DNA from: an uncultured Bacteroidia bacterium
GTDB lineage: Bacteria > Bacteroidota > Bacteroidia > NS11-12g > UBA955
DNA: 64,000 nt
NCBI GenBank assembly: GCA_943789135.1
Contig: CALSSY010000006.1
Span: 1-64,000 of the forward strand
Direction: 5' to 3'
Below the pieces are notes generated by a model. The model saw only the letters and a list, made by a program, of their open reading frames with translations, was not told the DNA's origin and made no database searches. Both the position numbers and the translations under genes were made by a program. Each line of letters starts with the position of its first letter. Positions within the stretch are counted from its first letter, which is position 1. This document shows positions 10,312-18,896 of the stretch, piece by piece.

Positions 10312-11169
10312 TCATACCATTAATTTCGTTTTGAAACTAATGTCTAAGGCTTTAACGGAATGGGTCAATGCCCCAACACTGATATACATAACGCCAGTTT
10401 GAGCATAATCGTATATATTTTCTAACGTGATGCCTCCGCTGGCTTCTGTTTCTGCTCGACCATTAACCAAAGCAACACCTTCACGACATAATGCTGGGCT
10501 GAAGTTATCAAACATGATGCGATCTACTCCGTGATCCAAAGCAAGCTGAACTTCTTGAAGATTCCGAGTTTCAACCTCAACTTTTAAATCCAATTGATTC
10601 GCTTTTAAATACGCTTTTGTACGCAAAATGGCTTCATTTACTCCACCTGCAGCATCAATATGATTGTCTTTCAACATTATCATATCGTACAACCCCATTC
10701 TGTGATTATGACCGCCACCTTGCGTAACGGCCCATTTTTCTAAAGTACGTAAACCAGGAGTGGTTTTTCTTGTATCCAAAATACGCAAACCCGTTCCTGA
10801 AACTTTCTGAACTATTTGATTGGTTTGTGTTGCGATTCCCGACAATCGTTGCATCAAATTCAACATCAAACGCTCTCCTTTTAGAAGAGATTGTGCCGAA
10901 CCTTTAGCCTCGGCTAGCAATGTTCCTTTAGGAAGTTGATCGCCGTCTTTCACAAATACATTGAACGAAACCGAAGCATCAACGTATTTGAATAGCGCAA
11001 GCGCTAAATCCATTCCCGCTATAACGCCGTCTTCTTTTAAAAGCAATTGCGATGTTGCTTGACTTTCAGGCAAAATAGAAGCCAAGGAAGAGTGATCCCC
11101 GGCACCCACATCCTCAGAAAGCCAAGCTTCAAAGTAGGGGTGCCATTTGGTATCAAAAAAATCAATCAT
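10312..11169 (-). CDS. nadC: Nicotinate-nucleotide pyrophosphorylase (quinolinate phosphoribosyltransferase)
   Basis: It converts quinolinate and PRPP to nicotinate mononucleotide in de novo NAD synthesis. Its 285 residues match the family. EDVGAGDHSS lies near the N-terminus, NLMQRLSGIAT follows, then the PRPP/quinolinate-binding block ILDTRKTTPGLRTLEKWAV, GGGHNHRMGLYDMIMLKDNH, and the C-terminal VEVETRNLQE, IMFDNFSP and EASGGITLENI. Its ATG overlaps the stop codon of the endonuclease gene by one base (TAATG), so the two are translationally coupled. Placement inside a nuclease/TonB operon is unusual for nadC, and nadA and nadB are not in the window. Confidence 0.95.
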   Translation of the reverse strand: MIDFFDTKWHPYFEAWLSEDVGAGDHSSLASILPESQATSQLLLKEDGVIAGMDLALALFKYVDASVSFNVFVKDGDQLPKGTLLAEAKGSAQSLLKGERLMLNLMQRLSGIATQTNQIVQKVSGTGLRILDTRKTTPGLRTLEKWAVTQGGGHNHRMGLYDMIMLKDNHIDAAGGVNEAILRTKAYLKANQLDLKVEVETRNLQEVQLALDHGVDRIMFDNFSPALCREGVALVNGRAETEASGGITLENIYDYAQTGVMYISVGALTHSVKALDISFKTKLMV

Positions 11170-13376
11170 TAGGGTTTCAACAAAGTTGAAGCGGCTGTTT
11201 TTCCTGATTTAGAACGAACTAAAACCAAATATGTTCCGCTTGATAGGCTAGTTGCATTTAAACGGATACCCTCATTACTTGTGGTTTCATGCATCATGGT
11301 GCGTTCGTAATAATCGATCACATAAATATCTACGGTCTCACGGTTGAATGCCGTTAGGTCAATGTTAAACTCCTCAACAGTGGGATTTGGGAAAATCTTA
11401 ATATCCGCTGTATTGGGTGCTTTAACACTACCAGGGATTGAATCCGTTGCACATGCCGTTCCTGCTGGAACATGTTTCATCAATGAAAAATCGATGTAGC
11501 AGGCCCAATCTGGGTTGTCTATAAACGGATTTCTATTTCCCTGAACAGATTCTTGTGAAACAAATTCATGACGGGCAATTTCCCAAGGACTTGGGGGAAA
11601 GTCCTTATTCCATTTTTTAAGAATATTTTGATATTGTAATTCGTTCACCAACATATTAGAGGTTGGAAGTGTAAAAGGAAACTCCGCTGTATTGTATGCG
11701 GCACACGCATAAAAATTAGCACGTGCAGCTACACCTTTAGCAAAATCACGAGGCTCGTAACAATAGTCCCCATTTGCATTCCTTCCAAAAGTACCTCCAA
11801 AGAAAGTCGTACTTACTTGATCCACCTCGTCTAATGGGTAATTACTTCTAACGGCATTGGCTTTATCTTGATGCACGGTAAATAACAAGTGTAAATCGCT
11901 GTAATTCGGCTCGTTATCACTCACTTTAGTCATGTACGACTGTGGATAGCAATGTTCACGTGACATTACGGAGTGACTGAAAGGAGGTTCATAGATATAT
12001 TGATATCCCGTATAGAACCCTTCCACGATCTTCTTGCTATTGGTAGTATCTCTTGCCTCAAATTGATCAATAACATTAGAGCTGTAATTGCTGTAATAGA
12101 TGCGTCTGTGTGGATTAATTAAGGCATATAAATCTTGGATAAAGTTATTTTCACTTGGAGCAAGGGAACCGTAATAAGCACCTGGCTCAAGTCCAGGAGT
12201 GGTAATTGTTTTTTCCAAAGGATTTGTGGTCAAGTAGTTTGTATACTCCCCATATCCGTTGTAACCAAAAACGCGTATATGGTAGGTGGTGTTCGCAACA
12301 GTATTATCAAAATCAATATTGGCATTATCATCACCGGCTAATAATACACGTGATTTACCAATGTATTCTCCGCGCTCATAACTTTTACCATCAGTTGGAA
12401 CGTCTGTTGCTGTGCCCACCGATACAAGTATTAAATAATGCTCGGCATCGCTTTTGCTAAATCCAGCATTCATTCGAAATGCTTTTGCATCAATCACCAA
12501 ATTTTGAGGTTGTGCTACCGGCTCACTTGCTTTAGAACCTTTAATTGTGCTGAAATTTAATTTAAAATTTGGATTGTCTAAATCATTTGAAGCAATATTC
12601 AAAGTAGCTTCGTAGGTTCCGTTCTGAGCGTTGTTTAATTTGATTTTTACCTCTTCGCGTTTGCCACTAGAAACGGTCAATGGGGTTGAAGTTAAAATAC
12701 TGAAATCATCGGCTTGATTTCCTGTAAGACTTAAAGTACTTAGTGTCAAATCGTTTTTTGTTCCGTTGTTATAAACTTCAAAAACAATTACCGTATCATT
12801 CCCCGTGCTTACTGTTCCGGTATTGATTTGCTGCGTATTGTTATAATATACCTGAATTTCTGGATTCTCACTTGGAGCTTTAGGGCGAACGGAGAAATCA
12901 TCTACCGCCAAATTAAAACCGGAAACCTTGGCTTTGTAATAAATGCGCACATAGCGGGAATCCGATTTTACACGAACAAAATACCCAGTAGTAACATTAG
13001 GGATATCGTCTTTAAAGGTTTTAATGGTTGACCATGAAGAACCATCTGTACTTTCATCTACGGTAACCTCTCCTTGCCATGGATCTCCAGTAGAGGTGCC
13101 GGCTAGATAAAAGGATACGGTATCGGCTTTACCCGACCAAAATGCCTGTGCATATTCTGTCGTATAATCCAAACGCAATGCATATGGACTGCTTTTTACC
13201 AATGCCGCTGAAGAATAAACCAATTTTGATCCAGCAGGACCTTGGTCCGCGCTAAAACCAGTTGGTGCGGTTGAACCATCCATGTCCCAAAACATAGGAA
13301 GTGTTCCTTGGGAATAAACACTCCCAATTTGTGCCAATACGGCGGTTGCAATAATTGCAATTCTTTTAATATTCAT
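11169..13376 (-). CDS. Secreted endonuclease I family protein with T9SS sorting domain
   Basis: A 735-residue exported nuclease. After a signal peptide (MNIKRIAIIATAVLAQIGSVYSQ), residues about 25-170 form a jelly-roll-like choice-of-anchor region (WSGKADTVSFYLAG, VDDFSVRP). An Ig-like segment (about 170-280) and a fibronectin-like segment (about 285-390) follow. The endonuclease I (His-Me finger, PF04231) domain occupies about 400-640, with SREHCYPQSYM carrying the predicted catalytic His, DLHLLFTVHQDKANAVRSNYP, and QGNRNPFIDNPDWACYI. The C-terminus has FPNPTVEEFNIDL and a TAASTLLKP end, a type A T9SS sorting domain. It should cut extracellular or surface-bound nucleic acid. It lies 12 nt after the TonB receptor gene and is coupled to nadC. 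Confidence 0.9.
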   Translation of the reverse strand: MNIKRIAIIATAVLAQIGSVYSQGTLPMFWDMDGSTAPTGFSADQGPAGSKLVYSSAALVKSSPYALRLDYTTEYAQAFWSGKADTVSFYLAGTSTGDPWQGEVTVDESTDGSSWSTIKTFKDDIPNVTTGYFVRVKSDSRYVRIYYKAKVSGFNLAVDDFSVRPKAPSENPEIQVYYNNTQQINTGTVSTGNDTVIVFEVYNNGTKNDLTLSTLSLTGNQADDFSILTSTPLTVSSGKREEVKIKLNNAQNGTYEATLNIASNDLDNPNFKLNFSTIKGSKASEPVAQPQNLVIDAKAFRMNAGFSKSDAEHYLILVSVGTATDVPTDGKSYERGEYIGKSRVLLAGDDNANIDFDNTVANTTYHIRVFGYNGYGEYTNYLTTNPLEKTITTPGLEPGAYYGSLAPSENNFIQDLYALINPHRRIYYSNYSSNVIDQFEARDTTNSKKIVEGFYTGYQYIYEPPFSHSVMSREHCYPQSYMTKVSDNEPNYSDLHLLFTVHQDKANAVRSNYPLDEVDQVSTTFFGGTFGRNANGDYCYEPRDFAKGVAARANFYACAAYNTAEFPFTLPTSNMLVNELQYQNILKKWNKDFPPSPWEIARHEFVSQESVQGNRNPFIDNPDWACYIDFSLMKHVPAGTACATDSIPGSVKAPNTADIKIFPNPTVEEFNIDLTAFNRETVDIYVIDYYERTMMHETTSNEGIRLNATSLSSGTYLVLVRSKSGKTAASTLLKP

Positions 13377-13388
13377 TTTTTGTGTTTT

Positions 13389-16106
13389 TTAAAAAGAAAC
13401 TCTCAGACCCGTTGTAAAACGCAAACCTTGACTTACAAATACCTCCAAATTTCTGGGGTCAAATACGTAACCCGCATCTCCTGGATCGTTGATAGTCGTG
13501 GCGGTGCTTCTATGCTGAGCGTCTGATATGTAAAAATTATTCGTAATATTATTAACCATGGCGTAAATGCGCACACGGGCCTCCTTAACTTTAAAGGAAT
13601 AACCTCCCGTGATATTCATGAACCAATAGTTAGGAATCTTGAACGACTCCTTACCTTTCATATCTCCTCGAAGTGCAATTGGCTCAAAATCCGCATATTG
13701 CTTTCCAAAGTATACGTATTGAACTGAAAAATAAGACCCTTTCAACAAGTTTGGCTCCCATCTTATAAGCGCCGCTACTTGATTTTGAGCGGCATCACCT
13801 ACGTGGACACCCGTTGCATCAAAATCAAAAACTCCCATTGAATCGCCTGCATTGTTTCTAACAATAGCCGTGCTACCAGATTGCCAAATCCAATCTCCTA
13901 TGTGCATCGATGCTTCAATGGTTACTCCATCTCCTGCTTTCAATGCCGACTGCAATTCAATACCCATATGCCTAGCCTGCAATCCGTTGATATTGTAATT
14001 CAATGGATTATCATCGGCATCTCTGAATGTAGGTTGAAAATCAACTGGCCTATTGCGCCAATCGGTATAATACCAATTTAAGGTTGAAGTAAAGCGACGG
14101 CTTTTATATCCAGCTCCACCTTCAACAGCGTATACCAATTCATTTTTCGCATCTTGTATAATAGAATTACGTAAATCGAATACATTACTGAATCGAGCCG
14201 GACGATTCAAATATCCCAAATTAATAAAGGTATTGAAGCGGCGTGAAATATTGTAATTAGCCCCAGTTTTTACCGTGAAGCCATTAAAAGTCATAACGGG
14301 AGACTCGTTCGTCTGTCCCTCAACATTCAAATTAAAATAATCCAATCGTTGGTAAGAGGTTTGAGTACCGCTGACATTCACGAAACCGGTAAACTGATTG
14401 TAGGTATATTCTCCTTCAAGATAGCCACCGAGCCAACTTACTACCCCATCGTTATGATAATTAAAAATATCTCCTTTACGGTACATGAATTTATTGTCTT
14501 TTTGGGGATTTTTTTCATTCGCGTCGGGAATAAAATAATCACCGCCTAATAAATCATAAACCTCTTTATAGTGCTCGCCCACATAGGTTCTCAAATCCAA
14601 TCCTCCCGTAAATGTAATACGCTTATTGAGTTTGTATTGTGTAGTATTCAGCAATCCGTACCAAACGTGATTATTAACCGATCTCGATAATATTCGATTC
14701 GACTTCTTTTCGGTATTGGAGTAATATCCGTCAATGGAAGTAAAGGCTCCAAAATCGCTGTTTTGATCTACCGCCGATTGAAAATCAAATTGACCGTAAA
14801 CACTTGGTATTTGATTTAAGCCCTCACCACGGGTACCGCCACCATTTCCTAAAGACATATAGGCTATGGTATTCGAGAACCATTTATTATTAGGCTTGTA
14901 ATCGTATTTCAAATAAATCTGCGGTTTATGAAACATATTAGCACGCTCGTTAACCTCATTTATTTTAGAATCGTAAACGACATTACCTGTTGGCCCCCAA
15001 GCCAGAGGTGTTTGATAACTTCCCAAATGTTGATTGTATCGACGGCCCATATCTACAGGCATCGTTTTACCTCCTGCAGCCCGTAATACTGTATCCATTC
15101 CCAAATTATTGGCAAGGCCTTGATCGTATAAGGACAAACGTGCTTTGTAGGATCTTTGACCATGACTTTGTGGTGCACCTACCGCCGTTAATGAAAGATT
15201 ATGTTTACGACCCCATTGCTTTTCAAGCTTCAAAAAATAAGCCCACATTTCATCGTAAAGCCCGTCTACATATCCGTCACTTGTTCTGCGGGTTAATGCA
15301 ACGGTAAATCCCCAATCGCCTTTTAATCGGCCACTTGAAGCGTTCACATTGAATTGCTGGTATCGGGAATCTCCAAATTCAGCACTTGCCGAAAATTCGG
15401 GTTTACGTGTAATGCCTTTCGTAATAATATTAATCGTTCCACCGACTGCTGGATTGGCAATCCGACTGCTTCCCAAACCTCGTTGAACTTGAGTTAGGGC
15501 GGTAACGCCTCCCAAACCAAACCAGTTGCTCCAATAGACCCAACCATTTTCCATGTCATTGACAGGAATTCCGTCAATCATCACGGCAATATTCCTTTGG
15601 TTGAATCCACGTATCGTAATACGGGCATCTCCTGCCCCACCACCTTGTTGGGTTGCATATACGCCAGGTGTATTATTCAGGAGCATGGGCATGTCTTGGC
15701 TGCCCAAACGTTCTTTGATATCTTTTCCTGTGATGTTGCTGTAAGCAATTGGCGTTCTGCGGTCTTTGGCTACATTAGCAACAATTTGAACGGCTTGAAT
15801 GGCATCGCTCAAATTTTCAAGCTCAAAGTTTACATTGGAAATTACGGTTCTATCGGCTTCGATATTAATTACCCCATCCGCAAAACCTTCAGCAGTGGCT
15901 TTTACCATGTAAGAACCCATGGGTACTTTCAGTTCGTAGAAACCGTTTTTATCCGATTCAACGGTAACCGTTCCCGCGCTAATTTGCGCCTTCTCGATAA
16001 GTTCTCCGGTTATTCCGTCTTGAACTTTGCCCTTAATGGTAACTTGTGACCATAAAGACGAACTTATTAAGGCGAATAGCCCTAAAAGTACCCTCTGGAG
16101 TAACAT
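13389..16106 (-). CDS. TonB-dependent outer membrane receptor (putative nucleic-acid-product importer)
   Basis: A 905-residue outer-membrane active transporter. A signal peptide (MLLQRVLLGLFALISSSLWSQ) precedes a carboxypeptidase-regulatory-like domain (about 22-100; VTIKGKVQDGITGELIEKAQIS). The plug (about 115-235) contains MPMLLNNTPGVYATQQGGG, ITIRGFNQRNIAVMIDGIP and QVQRGLGSSRIANPAVGGT. A 22-strand barrel is expected to fill the rest, which ends GLRFTTGLRVSF with the terminal Phe usual for barrel proteins. It follows the lamin-tail gene by 2 nt and precedes endonuclease I by 12 nt. That context suggests uptake of nuclease products, but substrate specificity cannot be read from sequence. 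There is no SusD partner. Confidence 0.93.
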   Translation of the reverse strand: MLLQRVLLGLFALISSSLWSQVTIKGKVQDGITGELIEKAQISAGTVTVESDKNGFYELKVPMGSYMVKATAEGFADGVINIEADRTVISNVNFELENLSDAIQAVQIVANVAKDRRTPIAYSNITGKDIKERLGSQDMPMLLNNTPGVYATQQGGGAGDARITIRGFNQRNIAVMIDGIPVNDMENGWVYWSNWFGLGGVTALTQVQRGLGSSRIANPAVGGTINIITKGITRKPEFSASAEFGDSRYQQFNVNASSGRLKGDWGFTVALTRRTSDGYVDGLYDEMWAYFLKLEKQWGRKHNLSLTAVGAPQSHGQRSYKARLSLYDQGLANNLGMDTVLRAAGGKTMPVDMGRRYNQHLGSYQTPLAWGPTGNVVYDSKINEVNERANMFHKPQIYLKYDYKPNNKWFSNTIAYMSLGNGGGTRGEGLNQIPSVYGQFDFQSAVDQNSDFGAFTSIDGYYSNTEKKSNRILSRSVNNHVWYGLLNTTQYKLNKRITFTGGLDLRTYVGEHYKEVYDLLGGDYFIPDANEKNPQKDNKFMYRKGDIFNYHNDGVVSWLGGYLEGEYTYNQFTGFVNVSGTQTSYQRLDYFNLNVEGQTNESPVMTFNGFTVKTGANYNISRRFNTFINLGYLNRPARFSNVFDLRNSIIQDAKNELVYAVEGGAGYKSRRFTSTLNWYYTDWRNRPVDFQPTFRDADDNPLNYNINGLQARHMGIELQSALKAGDGVTIEASMHIGDWIWQSGSTAIVRNNAGDSMGVFDFDATGVHVGDAAQNQVAALIRWEPNLLKGSYFSVQYVYFGKQYADFEPIALRGDMKGKESFKIPNYWFMNITGGYSFKVKEARVRIYAMVNNITNNFYISDAQHRSTATTINDPGDAGYVFDPRNLEVFVSQGLRFTTGLRVSF

Positions 16107-16108
16107 TT

Positions 16109-17101
16109 TTACTTCTGTATTTTACGTGTAATTACGGATCCGTTCTCTAATTGAACGTTTAAAATCCACATACCTGGATTCAACACTTCAGTTGAAATTT
16201 TTACATTTTCGCCGCTTATACCATAGGATACCGGAACATTGATATACATTCCTTTTAAATCCATCATGGTAACATTTGAAATTTTCGAATGCGCACGAAC
16301 CATCAAAATATCATTAACCGGATTTGGATAAACCGAGATAGACGTTTCTAATTCTTCTTTTGACAATGTCAAGCAACCACAATCGTGGGTTCCCAAAGAA
16401 TCAAAGAAATTAATTGGATATAATATCCATTCTTCAGATGGATTAAAGAAATCTGGGTTTGCCGCTTGCGGCGCGGTTTCAGCAACACCCCTGCGAATAG
16501 GGGCAATGGTATCGATACCTGTTAATACTTCACGCTTGCGCACCAAGGTATGATTCGCCGTATACCATTTACCTAATCCATTATTATATGGAAAAGAATC
16601 GCTCCAACCACCAAAGGGAGGACGCTCACCTATTTTACCCATGATATCAACTGTTACCCAAGTGGTAAAATCTGCGTAGTAACGATCTAATGACATTGCA
16701 TCATCACCATTGAAATACATACTGTACGAAACTTCATAAACAGGAGATAAGAAAAGATCTCCTTTATTTCTAAGTTCTGCAACAACTGGCGTATCCAATC
16801 CCGTTTGAGTGGTATCGCGCTTGTCGATAACCAATACTTTTGTTTCGTTTGGACCTATCGTACCAGACAACACATCTGAATATTGATTGGACCATGTAGC
16901 GGAACCATTCTGCCAACGGGTTACGCGATAGTCTTTTAAGTCAATCGTACGATTAGTTGGATTGTAAATCTCTAATGCCTTATTGTTTCTAGAGCCCTCT
17001 ACGTACTCACTGATAAATAATTCATCACAAGGTGTAACTTGTTGTGCGCTTGCCGTGCCAAATAGAGCAACGGTTGCGATAATTGCATATAATTTTTTCA
17101 T
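16109..17101 (-). CDS. Secreted lamin-tail-domain (LTD) protein with T9SS sorting domain
   Basis: The ATG at 17101 is preferred to a TTG 12 nt upstream because it gives a clean signal peptide (MKKLYAIIATVALFGTASAQ) and has a -7-like element 9 nt before it. An LTD domain fills about 20-235: LFISEYVEGSRNNKALEIYN, a WQNGSATW segment, then GTIGPNETKVLVIDKRD. The C-terminus has VYPNPVNDILMV and ends VITRKIQK, a T9SS sorting domain. Bacterial LTDs are commonly attached to secreted nucleases and phosphatases, where they are thought to tether or bind nucleic acid. It is the first gene of the operon LTD-TonB receptor-endonuclease I-nadC-thioredoxin. Confidence 0.88.
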   Translation of the reverse strand: MKKLYAIIATVALFGTASAQQVTPCDELFISEYVEGSRNNKALEIYNPTNRTIDLKDYRVTRWQNGSATWSNQYSDVLSGTIGPNETKVLVIDKRDTTQTGLDTPVVAELRNKGDLFLSPVYEVSYSMYFNGDDAMSLDRYYADFTTWVTVDIMGKIGERPPFGGWSDSFPYNNGLGKWYTANHTLVRKREVLTGIDTIAPIRRGVAETAPQAANPDFFNPSEEWILYPINFFDSLGTHDCGCLTLSKEELETSISVYPNPVNDILMVRAHSKISNVTMMDLKGMYINVPVSYGISGENVKISTEVLNPGMWILNVQLENGSVITRKIQK

Positions 17102-17110
17102 GACTTTTTG

Positions 17111-17118
17111 CAAAATTC
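17111..17118 (-). promoter_or_regulatory. Likely -7 element of the LTD/TonB/endonuclease operon
   Basis: Read leftward this is GAATTTTG, one mismatch from TAnnTTTG, with 9 nt to the ATG at 17101. It would drive the five-gene leftward operon. The divergent 5'-nucleotidase genes have a similar near-match (TATTTTTA, 17206-17213) on the other strand. Confidence 0.45.
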
Positions 17119-17224
17119 CCTAAAAAAAATGGGTACTTCAAATCTACTTCATTTATTTTACACCTTGGTTACCATGGGTTAACATTTTATTGAGCCTAAG
17201 AAACCTATTTTTACGCCCCAAAAA

Positions 17225-18013
17225 ATGCGACAATTCAAGCTAGTTTTAATCGGCATATTGCTTTTTTCCCAAAGTTGCCGATCACCGGTGATTTACAAAC
17301 AAGGAAGTTCCATTAGCAACGATGGTAGTAATGGAATGGATACGGCAATTGCTGAATGGCTCGAACCGCTTTCGGATTCTATGAATGCCGAAATGAATGT
17401 TGTTGTGGGTTATACTCCTTTAGATTTCCAACCCATTCGAAGTAAAGGACGCATTTCAGAAACACAACAACACAGTGCCAACCTCGCTCGTTTGGTTTCA
17501 GATTACACCTTGAATTGGGCTAGAAAATTTGCCCAAAATAAAAGTTTACCTCTTCCTGAAATGACCGTTTTGAATCACAACGGTTTAAGAAACAGTATCG
17601 ATAGTGGATACATTACATTGGGACAAATTTACGAGGTCATGCCTTTTGATAATGAGCTTGTACTTTTGGTATTATCCGGTACTCAAATGATTGAATTATT
17701 CGACTACCTTGCTCAAATAGGTGGATCACCACTGTCGGGTGCAGAAATATATCTCGGCGATACCAGTTTCATTAAGGCTATTATCCAAAATAATAATTTC
17801 GACAGCAGAAGGAGTTATTGTATTGCCACAGTCGATTTCATGCAAGGTGGAGGCGATGGTTTCACAATGCTCAAAAAGCCAAAAAGGCTCATTCAAACCG
17901 GTGTTTTCTTGCGCGACGTAATAATAGAAGAAATGAAGTTGGAAATGCTACATTCCAATGGAGCCATTCAGGCACGAACAAATCCACGAATTTATCACCA
18001 CCATGAACCGTAG
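17225..18013 (+). CDS. Lipoprotein with 5'-nucleotidase C-terminal (substrate-binding) domain
   Basis: A 262-residue protein starting with a lipoprotein signal whose cysteine is in LLFSQSCRSP, so it is probably membrane-anchored. The body is the C-terminal domain of UshA-type 5'-nucleotidases (PF02872). Typical blocks are SANLARLVSDYTLNWA, NHNGLRNSIDSGYITLGQIY, EVMPFDNELVLLVLSG and DFMQGGGDGFTML. The N-terminal metallophosphatase domain is missing but is encoded by the next gene, which overlaps this one by 11 nt. Together they look like a 5'-nucleotidase split into two polypeptides that dephosphorylate extracytoplasmic nucleotides. The gene diverges from the lamin-tail/nuclease operon. Confidence 0.88.
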   Translation: MRQFKLVLIGILLFSQSCRSPVIYKQGSSISNDGSNGMDTAIAEWLEPLSDSMNAEMNVVVGYTPLDFQPIRSKGRISETQQHSANLARLVSDYTLNWARKFAQNKSLPLPEMTVLNHNGLRNSIDSGYITLGQIYEVMPFDNELVLLVLSGTQMIELFDYLAQIGGSPLSGAEIYLGDTSFIKAIIQNNNFDSRRSYCIATVDFMQGGGDGFTMLKKPKRLIQTGVFLRDVIIEEMKLEMLHSNGAIQARTNPRIYHHHEP

Positions 18014-18860
18014 AATTTTCATTAAAAAGGGCAGTATTTTATTGGCAAGTGGATTTTTATTGCGCTTCGCACAGGGAATGCCTTCGCGAAAAAACTCTTG
18101 GTCCTTATTACACACCAACGATTTCCACAGTCGCTTTCTACCCTTTCCAGCTACCCATAAACGCCATGCCAATCAAGGTGGAATTGCCCGACTTACGCAG
18201 CTCGTAAATAATTTAAGAGAGCAGCACGAACACGTAACTTTGTTCGATTCAGGAGATGTTTTTCAGGGTACTCCCTATTTTAATGTGTTCAAAGGACATC
18301 CTGAATTGGACTGGATGCAGCGGATGCAATACGATGCGACCACCCTTGGAAATCACGATTTTGATATGGGTGTTGACCATTTGTTTACACTGAGAAAAAA
18401 GTACAATACCCCAACCCTTTTGATCAATTACAATTTTGAACAAGGCAGTGATTTAGGGGTAATTCAATCTTATAAAATCATCGATAGAGGTCCTGTTAAA
18501 ATTGGAGTTACGGGAATTAGCATCGACTTATTAGGGCTTCAAGGAGAAACCAATCGTGGTAGTTTTGAATATTTCGATCCCATTGAAAGGCTGCAAGAAC
18601 AAGTAAATTTCCTCCGCAAGAATAAAAACTGCGATGCCGTTGTGGTACTGTCTCATTTGGGTTTCAAATACAATAGTGATAAAATAGACGATGTAAAATT
18701 GGCGGAAAGAACCGACGGCATCGACGTAATACTAGGCGGTCACACGCATACCTTTTTAGATGAACCCCTTGTTCTGAAAAACAAATCAGGAAAGAAAGTT
18801 GTCATCAACCAAGCCGGTTGGGCGGGACTAAAATTGGGACACTTACAATTTGAATATTAG
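18003..18860 (+). CDS. Metallophosphatase, catalytic half of a split 5'-nucleotidase
   Basis: A 285-residue calcineurin-like phosphoesterase. The ATG at 18003 gives MNRRIFIKKGSILLASGFLL, a twin-arginine-type signal (RRIFIK then a hydrophobic core), so it probably leaves the cytoplasm folded with its metals. All metal motifs are present: HTNDFHSRF (Asp, His), FDSGDVFQG, LGNHDFDMG, VVLSHLG and LGGHTHTFL. It ends after this domain without a substrate-binding domain, which is supplied by the overlapping upstream gene. Predicted reaction: release of phosphate from nucleoside 5'-monophosphates or related compounds outside the inner membrane. Confidence 0.9.
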   Translation: MNRRIFIKKGSILLASGFLLRFAQGMPSRKNSWSLLHTNDFHSRFLPFPATHKRHANQGGIARLTQLVNNLREQHEHVTLFDSGDVFQGTPYFNVFKGHPELDWMQRMQYDATTLGNHDFDMGVDHLFTLRKKYNTPTLLINYNFEQGSDLGVIQSYKIIDRGPVKIGVTGISIDLLGLQGETNRGSFEYFDPIERLQEQVNFLRKNKNCDAVVVLSHLGFKYNSDKIDDVKLAERTDGIDVILGGHTHTFLDEPLVLKNKSGKKVVINQAGWAGLKLGHLQFEY

Positions 18861-18881
18861 TGGCGTTTGCTCTTTGTAGCG

Positions 18882-18889
18882 TAGATTTG
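18882..18889 (+). promoter_or_regulatory. -7 promoter element of the RluD-family gene
   Basis: TAGATTTG is an exact TAnnTTTG match, 7 nt upstream of a TTG start at 18897. Its position supports the TTG over the next in-frame ATG at 18981, which would cut away residues preceding the S4 domain. Confidence 0.6.
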
Positions 18890-18896
18890 CAATTCA

